From Oceanobacter antarcticus (GTDB taxonomy: Bacteria > Pseudomonadota > Gammaproteobacteria > Pseudomonadales > Oceanobacteraceae), in the NCBI RefSeq assembly GCF_044962685.1, contig NZ_JBBKTX010000020.1:1-64000 (forward strand): a stretch of DNA of 64,000 bases. Reading direction: 5' to 3'. Made by a program: the position numbers and the translations under genes. The notes below the pieces were generated by a model that worked only from the letters and a program-made list of their open reading frames with translations, did not search any database and was not told the DNA's origin. Shown here piece after piece: positions 24,348 through 33,700 of this stretch; position 1 is the first letter of the stretch; each line of letters starts with the position of its first letter.

Positions 24348-26000
24348 ATGAACGACAATATCTACGATCAACATCTCGACGCGGCAGAGGCCAACTACCA
24401 GGCACTCAGCCCGCTGTCGTATCTGCAACGGGCGGCGTTTGTATATCCACACAGAGCCGCTGTGATCCATGGTGACGTACGCCGCAACTGGGCTGAAATC
24501 TATCGCCGTTGCAAGCAGTTGGCCAGCGCCCTCCGCAAGCGGGGGATTGGCAAGGGTGATACTGTTTCCTTGATGGCACCTAACCTGCCAGAGCACTTCG
24601 AAGCTCATTTTGGTGTGCCGATGTGTGGCGCGGTGCTGAATTCCATCAATACCCGCCTGGATGCCCCGGTCGTGGCGTTTATTCTGCAACACGCTGAGAC
24701 CAAACTGCTGATTGTTGATCGTGAAATGTCGGCAGTGGTGAAAAAAGCCCTGCACATGCTGGCCAAACCGCCTGTGGTGGTCGATATCGACGATCCGGCG
24801 TTTGACGGCGGTGAACTGCTTGGCGCACTCAACTACGAGCAACTGCTGGCTGAAGGCGACGAAGACGATGCCTGGAGCGGCCCTGCCAATGAATGGGACG
24901 CCATTACTCTCAACTACACCTCCGGCACCACGGGTGACCCCAAAGGGGTGGTGTATCACCACCGGGGTGCTTACCTGAACGCCGCTTCCAACGCCCTGTC
25001 CTGGGGTATGACCGCCGACGCGACTTATCTCTGGACACTGCCGATGTTCCATTGCAATGGCTGGTGTTTCCCCTGGACCATGGCTGCCATCGGCGGTGCC
25101 AGCGTGTGCCTGCGCCATGTGCGCGGGGAAGACATTGTGCAGCTGATTGTGGCCGAGAAGGTCGATCACCTGTGTGGTGCTCCTATTGTCCTGAGTCTGA
25201 TTGCGGGCGTTGATGAATCCCTGCGGGCCGGACTGGATCACAGCGTCAAGGTCATGACTGCCGGTGCACCACCTCCACCGTCGGTGCTGGAAAAAATGGA
25301 AGCCATCAACTTCGACGTGACGCACGTGTATGGCCTCACCGAAACCTACGGCCCCTGTGTGGTGTGCTGCTGGAAAGACGAATGGCAAGATCTGAGTGTC
25401 GGTGAGCGTGCCCGTCTGAAGGCTCGTCAGGGCGTTCAGGTGCCGATGCAAGAAGGCATGATGGTGGCTGATCCGGAATCCTTGCAGCCGGTTGAACAGG
25501 ATGGCGAGACCATTGGCGAGATCTTCTTGCGCGGCAATATCGTGATGAAGGGCTACCTGAAAAACCCGAGTACTACCGATGCTTCATTTGCGGGTGGCTG
25601 GTTACATACCGGTGACCTGGCGGTATGGCATGAAGACGGCTACGTCGAAATCAAGGATCGCTCCAAAGACATCATTATCTCCGGTGGCGAAAATATCTCC
25701 TCCATCGAAGTGGAAGAAACGCTGTTCCGCCACCCGGATATCGAAGACGCTGCGGTCGTCGCCAAACCGGATGACAAGTGGGGCGAAATCCCCTGCGCCT
25801 TTATCAAACTGGTGGAGGGTGTGCAGGTGGATGAGCAGGAAATCATCGCCTATTGCCGCCAGAACATGGCTCACTTCAAGGCACCTAAACAGGTGATTTT
25901 TGCCACCTTGCCACGTACTTCAACTGGCAAGGTGCAAAAGTTCAAATTGCGCCAGTGGGCCAAAGACGGCGCTGCCGACCCGGAAGACGTTTCGGGCTAG
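24348..26000 (+). CDS. Acyl-CoA synthetase (AMP-forming, ANL superfamily)
   Basis: The 550-residue enzyme activates a carboxylic acid to an acyl-adenylate and then to its CoA thioester. Motifs seen: P-loop-like YTSGTTGDPKG (about 191-201), A5 YGLTETYGP, A7 WLHTGDLAVWHEDGY, A8 RSKDIIISGGENIS and catalytic Lys near the end in TSTGKVQK. It resembles the FadD/DmdB-like medium or short-chain group rather than acetyl-CoA synthetase. It lies 88 bp after livM and before the terminator at 26160, so the ABC importer probably brings in its acid substrate. Which acid cannot be told from sequence. Confidence 0.9.
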   Translation: MNDNIYDQHLDAAEANYQALSPLSYLQRAAFVYPHRAAVIHGDVRRNWAEIYRRCKQLASALRKRGIGKGDTVSLMAPNLPEHFEAHFGVPMCGAVLNSINTRLDAPVVAFILQHAETKLLIVDREMSAVVKKALHMLAKPPVVVDIDDPAFDGGELLGALNYEQLLAEGDEDDAWSGPANEWDAITLNYTSGTTGDPKGVVYHHRGAYLNAASNALSWGMTADATYLWTLPMFHCNGWCFPWTMAAIGGASVCLRHVRGEDIVQLIVAEKVDHLCGAPIVLSLIAGVDESLRAGLDHSVKVMTAGAPPPPSVLEKMEAINFDVTHVYGLTETYGPCVVCCWKDEWQDLSVGERARLKARQGVQVPMQEGMMVADPESLQPVEQDGETIGEIFLRGNIVMKGYLKNPSTTDASFAGGWLHTGDLAVWHEDGYVEIKDRSKDIIISGGENISSIEVEETLFRHPDIEDAAVVAKPDDKWGEIPCAFIKLVEGVQVDEQEIIAYCRQNMAHFKAPKQVIFATLPRTSTGKVQKFKLRQWAKDGAADPEDVSG

Positions 26001-26159
26001 CAGCCGTTTCATAGAATGTCACATGGAAGTGACAGGCAGCCCGGTTGCGCCGGACGGGCTACCACTCCCGGAGCATATCGACTTTGCGGTCACGATAACC
26101 CACTCCAGGAAGCAAACGGTAAAGAGACCCCTTCTTGCCAAACTGCTACCGGCGATTTT

Positions 26160-26203
26160 CCCTCACGACCAGCGCCACTCCTTGCTGGTCGTGAGGGTTT
26201 TTT
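26160..26203 (+). terminator. Rho-independent terminator of the liv/acyl-CoA synthetase operon
   Basis: A perfect 14-bp stem, CCCTCACGACCAGC and its complement, with a 10-nt loop, is followed by six T residues. Confidence 0.9.
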
Positions 26204-26320
26204 AAAATATTAATAGGCCATGCGATTCACTGAATCGGTCGATGAAGATTGGCAGGAGGACTGGAAGAGGGCGTTTGCGCCCCCCGCTGTGTCAGCTAGT
26301 TGTCCGATGGCTGTCCTTGA

Positions 26321-26938
26321 TTACCTGCCAATACGTTGCCCCAGCAGCCTCAGGTTGGCATCGATCAGTTGCGCCTGGGTGATCGGCATGTCACTGCAGT
26401 GTGCACGTTCATCAATCAGCAGCGAGGCCAGCCCGTGAATGCTGGTCCAGCAGTGTATGGCCAGTAACGTCGGATCTTCGTCAATCAGCTCGCCAGAGTT
26501 CACCCCGGCCCTGATGACCTCCAGCAGTACGTTGAATGACGCGTCACCGGCACAACGCAGGCGGTCACAATTGTCGGAAACGGGCAAATACTGGCCCAGC
26601 ATCAGGCGGTATTTTTCCGGGTTGCCAAGCGCATAATCAATGTAGGCATGCCCAGAGAGATAAAGACGGTCGCTGTTGCTGGTTGCGTTAACCATCGCCG
26701 TGCGGGTGACGTCGGCCAGTTCATCAAAGGCTTGTGCGGCCAGTTCCATCAGCAGATCGTTTTTGTCGACAAAATGCCGATAGGGCGCGGTTTGTGATAC
26801 TCCGATGGCACGGGCAATGGCGCGCAGACTCAGTTGATCCGGGCCTTTGCGACGTAATTCATGTACCGCAGCATCCAGCAAGGCCTGACGCAGGTTGCCG
26901 TGATGATAGTGGCTGGCGGGGGGTGCAGTGGTACTCAT
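26321..26938 (-). CDS. TetR-family transcriptional regulator
   Basis: The 205-residue protein has an N-terminal helix-turn-helix (LSLRAIARAIGVSQTAPYRHF, about 37-57, preceded by YHHGNLRQALLDAA) typical of TetR, with the HHGNLR start shared by a large subgroup, and a helical ligand-binding C-terminal domain ending with HCWTSIHGLASLLIDER. It is convergent with the liv/acyl-CoA synthetase operon and could control it in response to the acid or its CoA ester, but no operator was identified. Confidence 0.88.
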   Translation of the reverse strand: MSTTAPPASHYHHGNLRQALLDAAVHELRRKGPDQLSLRAIARAIGVSQTAPYRHFVDKNDLLMELAAQAFDELADVTRTAMVNATSNSDRLYLSGHAYIDYALGNPEKYRLMLGQYLPVSDNCDRLRCAGDASFNVLLEVIRAGVNSGELIDEDPTLLAIHCWTSIHGLASLLIDERAHCSDMPITQAQLIDANLRLLGQRIGR

Positions 26939-27030
26939 GCATTACTCGCGGTTTTGACTGCATTTTATAACGGTTTTTTGTGTCAGGATGGTTCCGTCGT
27001 TCCCTGAGCTACATTGTGCGATCAGGGCAT

Positions 27031-27060
27031 TTGACAAGGTAAATAGCGGATTACTATCAG
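27031..27060 (+). promoter_or_regulatory. Possible sigma-70 promoter upstream of ahpC
   Basis: TTGACA at 27031-27036, an 18-bp spacer and TATCAG at 27055-27060. The -35 box is perfect and the -10 weak, as for activated promoters; distance to the gene is about 140 bp. Confidence 0.35.
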
Positions 27061-27201
27061 CTGTATGGGAAAAAGTAATCAGGCGATATTTTCATTACGA
27101 CGATGGTTTGACCGTGCTCGGACGAGGCGTATGATCCCAGCATGTTTCGATGGAGCGGTCAAATCATGGCCGCTATTTTCACGATAAATGGAGTGACTGA
27201 T

Positions 27202-27804
27202 ATGAGCGTATTGGTAGGCAAGCAAGCCCCTGATTTTACTGTTCCTGCGGTATTGGGCGACGGTACCATCGTTGATGAATACAACTTTTCAGAAGCTACC
27301 AAGGGCAAATACGCTCTGGTGTTCTTTTACCCGCTGGATTTCACATTTGTATGCCCGTCTGAGTTGATTGCGCTGGACAAGCGTATGGCAACCTTCAGTG
27401 AGCTGGGTGTTGAAGTGATTTCTGTATCCATTGATTCTCACTTCACCCATAACGCTTGGCGTAACACTGCCATCGACAACGGTGGTATTGGCGCGGTCAA
27501 GTACACCATGGCGGCTGACGTTAGCCACGCCATCTGTAAAGCGTATGACGTTGAAACGGCTGGTGGCGTTGCCCTGCGTGGCGCATTCCTGATCGACAAG
27601 GAAGGCCTGGTACGTGCGGCCAACATCAATGACCTGCCACTGGGTCGTAACATTGATGAGCTGGTACGTCTGGTTGAAGCCTTGCAGTTTCACGCAGAGC
27701 ACGGCGAAGTGTGCCCAGCGGGTTGGAGCAAGGGTGACAAGGGCATGACGGCGTCTCCTGAAGGTGTTGCCAAGTACCTGTCTGAGTCTGCTGACAGCCT
27801 GTAG
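27202..27804 (+). CDS. 2-Cys peroxiredoxin (AhpC/TSA family)
   Basis: The 200-residue enzyme reduces hydrogen peroxide and organic peroxides. Peroxidatic C51 lies in DFTFVCPSE and resolving C171 in GEVCPAGW, with the catalytic Thr/Arg environment (YPLDFTF, R127 in ALRGAFLI) intact: a typical 2-Cys enzyme. The ATG at 27202 has GGAG 9 bp upstream; an in-frame start at 27142 would add 20 residues that do not fit the family. No ahpF neighbour is present, so reduction by thioredoxin is likely. A strong terminator follows. Confidence 0.94.
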   Translation: MSVLVGKQAPDFTVPAVLGDGTIVDEYNFSEATKGKYALVFFYPLDFTFVCPSELIALDKRMATFSELGVEVISVSIDSHFTHNAWRNTAIDNGGIGAVKYTMAADVSHAICKAYDVETAGGVALRGAFLIDKEGLVRAANINDLPLGRNIDELVRLVEALQFHAEHGEVCPAGWSKGDKGMTASPEGVAKYLSESADSL

Positions 27805-27828
27805 TTTCTGCTGACAGTCTGCTGGCTC

Positions 27829-27861
27829 AAAATGCCGGTCAGTTTGCTGACCGGCATTTTT
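27829..27861 (+). terminator. Rho-independent terminator after the peroxiredoxin gene
   Basis: 14-bp stem AAAATGCCGGTCAG and its complement with loop TTTG, ending in a T-rich tail; it can also act on the opposite strand. Confidence 0.88.
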
Positions 27862-28017
27862 GTTTTCAGCTTGACACCTGCGGCGCTGAAAACCGGATTT
27901 TCTTGACCTGCCTCACGACAACAGCGGGAACAGTGCCGAAGTACAGGATGGCAACCACGCACGACTGAATACACTGGATTTATCGAATATTTTCCAGTCC
28001 ATATCAGGAGTGTTGTT

Positions 28018-28398
28018 ATGAAAACATCCATGCTTGCTACCGTGATCTGTGCATCGGCGTTGCTGTTGCCTGTTGTTGCATCGGCCAGTGACGACATGCA
28101 GGCCGTTCAGGGTAGCGTCGTTTTTGCCCAGAATTGCCATGCTTGCCACTCAGAAGATTCCAGCAAGAATACCTTTGGCCCAAGTCTGACCGGTGTCGTG
28201 GGTCGCAAGGCTGGTTCGCTGCCACGGTTTGCCTATTCGGAGGCGCTGCGGGCATCCGGTATTACCTGGAATGAAGACAAGCTGCGCTTGTGGGTGCAAG
28301 ACAATGAGAAGCTGGTGCCTGGCACCCGGATGCGTCACGTGTCGATTACCGACAAGGCGGAGCAGGATTATCTGATTGCTTATCTGAAGACGTTGTAA
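28018..28398 (+). CDS. Class I cytochrome c, periplasmic
   Basis: The 126-residue precursor has a signal peptide (cleavage near VVASA-SDD at about 23) and one haem site C40-H-A-C43-H44. M105 in PGTRM is the distal axial ligand. The SSKNTFGPSLTGVVGRKAGS and FAYSEALRASGITW segments place it with mitochondrial-type / cytochrome c2-like proteins that carry electrons to oxidases or peroxidases. It forms a single-gene unit. Confidence 0.92.
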   Translation: MKTSMLATVICASALLLPVVASASDDMQAVQGSVVFAQNCHACHSEDSSKNTFGPSLTGVVGRKAGSLPRFAYSEALRASGITWNEDKLRLWVQDNEKLVPGTRMRHVSITDKAEQDYLIAYLKTL

Positions 28399-28542
28399 TG
28401 TGACACGGAGGGTATTCCCACGCTCCGAGTGGGAATACTGGCCTGCCAGGCGCGCCAATACACGGTTCTTATAGACCATGTAGGCCATGCCTATGCAGCT
28501 TTGCAGCCCGTACTCCCAATCTTTCCCTTCCCAGCTTTCTTC

Positions 28543-28592
28543 CCAACACCAGCCTGCCAACACCAGCCTGCCAACACCAGCCTGCCAACACC
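28543..28592. repeat. 14-bp tandem repeat, 3.6 units
   Basis: CCAACACCAGCCTG is repeated three times without change, with a partial fourth unit, in the intergenic region after the cytochrome c gene. No frame through it looks coding. Confidence 0.8.
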
Positions 28593-28772
28593 TTCCCTGA
28601 ATCAGCGCCATAACTGTTGTGTGAACTCTGTCGCCCTGAATACAGGCTTGAGGCAATCGACCGGAACCTCTGGCAGGTTGCAGTATCGCACTTTGTGTAT
28701 TCGGGAATACCGGGGTTGAACCCGCGTGAGTCCTGCCATTTTTATTCTGTGTGTTTACGAGGTATTTTTCTC

Positions 28773-29330
28773 ATGTTTTCTGGTACCCGTCCTTTTGAAT
28801 ATAAAACTGTGGTAGCCCTGTTATTTTCAGGCATTTTCCATTTGATTGCGTTGTTACTGGTATTTCTGGCATTCAGCGATTTTTTCTCGGGCTTGTGGAA
28901 CCCGGAGATCGAAATGGTCACCCACGTGATCAAATCGATCAACAATCTGATCATCGCGCTGGCGATGTATGAACTCGGTGTCGGGGTGGGTAAGGAATAC
29001 ACCTCCGATGTGGCTGGGGAGAGTATTTTTGTCAGCGTGCGCCGTACCATTTCCCGTTTTGTCGGCACCGTCTGTATCGCTCTGGTGCTGGAAGCGCTGA
29101 TTATGATTATTAAATACAGTCAGCTGGAGCTGGCGGGCAACCTCTACTACCCAGTGGCGATTCTGGTCGCGTGTGCTTTGTTACTGGCATCACTGGGGGT
29201 ATTCCTGGCGTTGACGCGCCGGGTATGCGAAGAAGATCAGCTCAGCTGCAATATTCAGCATCAATCGGCAAGCGCCACGCAGGGCAGTGCGGCAGAGAGC
29301 AGTGCAGCTGCCCAGCCAGCCAGGGCATAA
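28773..29330 (+). CDS. Hypothetical four-helix membrane protein
   Basis: The 185-residue protein has four hydrophobic segments (about 12-38, 56-72, 97-118, 127-150) and an Ala/Ser-rich cytoplasmic or periplasmic tail. I do not recognise the family. The ATG at 28773 with GAGG about 10 bp upstream is preferred to an in-frame start at 28617, whose extra 52 residues are not membrane-like. It is a monocistronic gene between cytochrome c and gloA. Confidence 0.6.
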   Translation: MFSGTRPFEYKTVVALLFSGIFHLIALLLVFLAFSDFFSGLWNPEIEMVTHVIKSINNLIIALAMYELGVGVGKEYTSDVAGESIFVSVRRTISRFVGTVCIALVLEALIMIIKYSQLELAGNLYYPVAILVACALLLASLGVFLALTRRVCEEDQLSCNIQHQSASATQGSAAESSAAAQPARA

Positions 29331-29409
29331 ATCCGCTGTCACACGGTGCCCTGTTTGAAGTGTCAAGTGTCGGAGTGTTTACTTCAGATGTATCTGCAAG
29401 CCGGTTGGC

Positions 29410-29814
29410 TCAAAGTTCGATCGGAAAACTCGGAGTCTTTTCGATCAGTTCTATTTTGTAGCCGTCCGGGTCTTCGACAAAAGCAATCACTGTTTTACCA
29501 CCGGCCACCGGGCCCGCTTCGCGAGTTACCTTGCCTCCGCTGGCGCGAATGTTATCGCAAGCTGCGGCAGCGTCGTCTACTTCCAGTGCAATATGGCCGT
29601 AGGCATTGCCGAGGTCATATTCGCTCTGGCCCCAGTTATAGGTCAGCTCCAGCACAGCGCCTTCACTTTCTGGCTGATAACCAACGAAGGCGAGTGTGTA
29701 CTGGTAATCTTTATTGTCGTGCTGACGCAACAGTTCCATACCCATCACCTGGGTATAAAAGTCGATAGAGCGTTGCAGGTCGCCTACTCGCAACATGGTG
29801 TGCAGCATTCTCAT
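29410..29814 (-). CDS. gloA: Lactoylglutathione lyase (glyoxalase I)
   Basis: The 134-residue enzyme isomerises the methylglyoxal-glutathione hemithioacetal to S-lactoylglutathione. All four metal ligands stand at the E. coli positions: H5, E56, H74 and E122. The short length and absence of the eukaryotic insertion put it in the nickel-dependent bacterial group. GAGAGG lies 6 bp upstream of the ATG. Confidence 0.96.
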   Translation of the reverse strand: MRMLHTMLRVGDLQRSIDFYTQVMGMELLRQHDNKDYQYTLAFVGYQPESEGAVLELTYNWGQSEYDLGNAYGHIALEVDDAAAACDNIRASGGKVTREAGPVAGGKTVIAFVEDPDGYKIELIEKTPSFPIEL

Positions 29815-29871
29815 GGTGAACCTCTCTTGTTTATCCGGTTGGGTGTTCTGAACCCGTTGCCAGGCAGCCGT

Positions 29872-30507
29872 TCAGTCCGACGTTTTCTGTTTGTATTCGC
29901 ACAGGTCTTCTATCAAGCATGAACCACAGCGCGGCTTGCGGGCAATGCAGGTATAACGACCGTGCAAAATAAGCCAGTGGTGGGCATCGAGCTGAAATTC
30001 TTTCGGTATCAGCCGTAATAGCCGTTGCTCCACTTCAACCACGTCTTTGCCCGGTGCGATACGGGTACGGTTAGATACTCTGAAAATATGGGTGTCGACT
30101 GCAATAGTTGGCTGGCCGAACGCTGTGTTCAGCACCACATTGGCGGTTTTTCTGCCAACGCCGGGCAATGCTTCGAGCGCTTCACGGGTTTGAGGCACTT
30201 GACTCTGGTGCTGATGGATCAGGATATCGCAGAGATTGATGACGTTTTTGGCCTTGCTGTTAAACAGACCAATGGTTTTGATGTATTGCTTCAGACCCTC
30301 TTCACCCAGTGCCCGCAACGTTTCTGGAGTATTGGCCACCGGATAGAGCTTGCGAGTGGCCTTATTGACCGACACATCCGTCGCTTGGGCCGACAGCAAT
30401 ACCGCAATCAGCAGCTCAAAAGGGGTGCTGTATTCCAGCTCGGTTTTTGGTTCGGGGTTGGCTGCTCTCAGGCGGCTGAAAATCTCGGTACGTTTTGCTT
30501 TATTCAT
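29872..30507 (-). CDS. nth: Endonuclease III
   Basis: The 211-residue DNA glycosylase/AP lyase removes oxidised pyrimidines. The helix-hairpin-helix LPGVGRKTA carries catalytic K120, D138 lies in VDTHIFR, and the 4Fe-4S cluster ligands are C187, C194, C197 and C203, all as in E. coli. The ATG at 30507 is chosen by homology; an in-frame start at 30525 would add six residues. Confidence 0.96.
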   Translation of the reverse strand: MNKAKRTEIFSRLRAANPEPKTELEYSTPFELLIAVLLSAQATDVSVNKATRKLYPVANTPETLRALGEEGLKQYIKTIGLFNSKAKNVINLCDILIHQHQSQVPQTREALEALPGVGRKTANVVLNTAFGQPTIAVDTHIFRVSNRTRIAPGKDVVEVEQRLLRLIPKEFQLDAHHWLILHGRYTCIARKPRCGSCLIEDLCEYKQKTSD

Positions 30508-30627
30508 GGAGCAATTCAGAATCAATCACAGGTCAGGGGTGGGTACTGTGCCATGACCGGCCAGCCCAGCCCAGCAGATTACGCCCCCTACGGAGAATCC
30601 CCGGCTGAGGGGCAATCAAAAAACTTC

Positions 30628-30654
30628 TAAAGAACTCTGAAGGTGGGCCGTTAA
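30628..30654 (+). promoter_or_regulatory. Sigma-28 (FliA) promoter of the flagellin gene
   Basis: TAAAG at 30628-30632, 14 bp, then GCCGTTAA at 30647-30654. The consensus is TAAAGTTT-N11-GCCGATAA, so spacing is exact and the -10 differs by one base. The position about 80 bp upstream of the start fits late flagellar genes. Confidence 0.75.
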
Positions 30655-30736
30655 CGACTATGAAACTGTTAGGCGGAGCACTGCCAAACACCCATCAGCG
30701 ATGGTGGTGGCTCCAGATTCTCATAGGAGATAGACC

Positions 30737-33700
30737 ATGCCCCAAATTATTAATACCAACATCGCGTCCTTGAATGCCCAGCGCAACCTGGACAAGTCAC
30801 AGTCCGCGAATCAGCAGGCTCTGGAGCGTCTGTCTTCGGGTCTTCGCATTAACAGTGCGAAAGATGATGCGGCCGGTTTGGCCATTTCTACCCGTTTTAC
30901 TTCCCAGATCAAGGGTCTGGGAGTGGCGGTTCGTAACGCCGGTGATGGTATCGCCCTGGCCCAGACCGCAGAAGGTGCGTTGGGTTCGGTGAACGAAAAC
31001 CTGCAGCGTATTCGTGAATTGGCGGTTCAGTCGGCCAACTCGACCAACTCCGATGTCGATCGTGAGGCGTTGCAGGCAGAAGTGGATCAGCTGGTAGCGG
31101 AAATTACCCGTACTTCGGAAGAAACCGATTTTAACGGTCGTAAACTGCTGGATGGTTCTTTTTCTGCGACCTTCCAGATTGGTGCTAATGCCGGTCAAAC
31201 GGTGGACGTTTCGATTGCTGAACTGACCGCCGACAAGCTCGGTGTGGGTCAGGCTAATGGCGTTAGCGCTCTGGGTAATGAAAACGGCTTGCGCAGCGGC
31301 GATCTGATTATTAATGGTACTGCGATTGATCCTTCCCGCAGCGGTGATGACACTTCATCTGTGTCGGGCCGTGAAGCGTCGGCGATTGCCAAAGTGGCCG
31401 CCATCAATGCCAAGTCGGATGAAACCGGTGTCACGGCTGAAGTGAACACTAACGTGGCGTCTGGCAGTGAGATGGTGGCGGGTCAGGCCTCCGGTACCAT
31501 GACGCTGAATGGCGTGGATATCAGTTTGGCAACGGGTGGGCTGGATACCTCTGCCGACCGCGATTCAGTGATTTCTTCCATTAACGCCAAGTCTGACCAG
31601 ACCGGTGTGGTGGCTACGGACGGTGGTGATGGCGGCGGTGTGACGCTGGAGGCGAAAGATGGCCGTAATATCACGGTGGATCTGGGCACTTCCGGTAACC
31701 TGACCGAAGCAGCGACTGGTCTCTCCAGTGGCACCAGCTACGGTGGTTTCACGCTGATTTCTCAGGATGGCTCTGATATCGAAGTTGAAGGTGGTCAGGG
31801 CACTGGCACCGGCGATATTCGTAACTCGGGTCTGACGGCGGGCACTTACTCCGGCCGTGCGGCTGCGATTACCAGTACGGTGACGACTTCGTCTATCTCG
31901 TCTGCTGAGTCAGCCGCTACCTTTACGACGGCGGATATGTCAATTGCCGCTGGTACGGCTGTTAATGCAACCAACAATACGTTTGAACTCAACGTCAATA
32001 ACTCTGGGTTCCAGACCCTGACGCTGGATTCTAGCTACGATCCTTCTGCCAATGGTGGCACGGGCAGTGTCGGCACGTATGACAATGCCGAAGACCTGGC
32101 TTTGCACATCAATAATGCCATTGCCAACGACGCCAACTTCCAGGATGCCGATGGTAATGCCCTGGTCGCCGCATCTGCTAATGATGATGGCAGCCTGACG
32201 TTCACCACGACCGAAGTAGGGGCGGATGCCAATGTCGTTGCTCGCTCTGGCAGCGCCAATATGGATATTGCCACTGCGACATCGGAAACGTCTGGTACCG
32301 ATGGCGGCAATTACGCCCAAAGCAAGATGGATTTTATTTTTGACGGCGTGAACTCTATTGCTGGTGGTAATACCGTACGTCTGGGCCTGACTGGTTCCGG
32401 TACCGGTTCGGTTGCGGCGGCTGCGGGTACTGATCTGACGCTTTCAGCTGGCACTTATACAACCGCACAATCGTTTGCTGATGAATTGAACAGCCAGATT
32501 GCGGGTAACGCATCACTGGCGGGCAAGGTTGAAGCCGCTGTTTCTGAGGATGGCAAATCCGTACTGCTGAACGCGGTACTGGCAGATACCGGCACCAACT
32601 CCATTACCGCTATTGATGTGGATGCAGCATCCACAACCGTAACCACGCTGGTGAATGAAAACGTTGAGCATCTGGCCAACGGTGATGCGGTGATTACCGA
32701 CGTTGCGGCCTTTAATACCGCGACTGCGGGTGCGGCCGATACGATCGGCGTTAACGTTGATGGTGCTGGCTTGCAAGACCTCGACCTGTCTACTGCGACG
32801 GGCGGTATCGCGGCTATCACTGATGCCGATACCTTGGCAGCAGCGATTAATGAAGTCGCAGCCAACTCGCTGTCAGGCGCGGGTATTACCGCTACCGTGA
32901 CCGGTGGTCAGGTGGTGATTTCTTCCAACAGTGGTGGCAGTGTGGAAATCGGCGCTGCTGCGACACCGGCTGAAACCGTGGGTGGCGCTGCGGCGGCTAT
33001 TTCCGATACCACTCAGGCGGATGTTGTGGTCACGGCAGAAGCCGGTACAGCAACAACCGGTAGCTTTAATGTCGATGCTGACGGTAATTTCCTCTCGGGT
33101 GACCCGGATGGTGCTGGCACCGATTATGACGCGTCGGCTGCTCCGCTGGTGGTCTCTGCCGGTGAAAATGACACGTTCTCGGTGGCGATTGATGGCGCTG
33201 CGGCGCAGGACGTCACCATTGCAGCGGGCAGCTATAACAGTCTGAGTGAGCTGGCGACGGCTATTGACTCCGGCTATGCCGATGCGGCCAGTACGATTGA
33301 AGTGGCAGATCTGAGCGGTACGGTTGCCAGTGATTATGACTTTGCGACCGGTGGTGCAACCGATGACCTGGCGATTGCTATCAGCCTGGATGGCGGTGCT
33401 GCCCAGACCATTACGATCAATAGCGATCATGAAGGCGCTGATGTTGCAGAATCCCAGGCCAACTTGCTGACCGATCTGCAAAGCCAGCTGGATACCGCGT
33501 TTGGTACTGGCAAGGTGCTGGCAGAGATCAACAACGACAAGTTGGAAATCAGCCGGGTGGGTGGCCAGGATGCTGGTAGTGTCGCTCTGACTATTGCCGA
33601 CACCGGGGTAGGTGACGCTGGTGCGATTACCACAACGGCTTCAGGTACTACAGTACCGGCGATGACAGTGGGTGTATCGGCAGACAATAGCAGCCTGGTG

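Noticed and set aside
24234..25451. 405-codon minus-strand frame opposite the acyl-CoA synthetase
   Set aside because: His/Gln-rich translation typical of antisense reading of a GC-rich gene; no recognisable domain.
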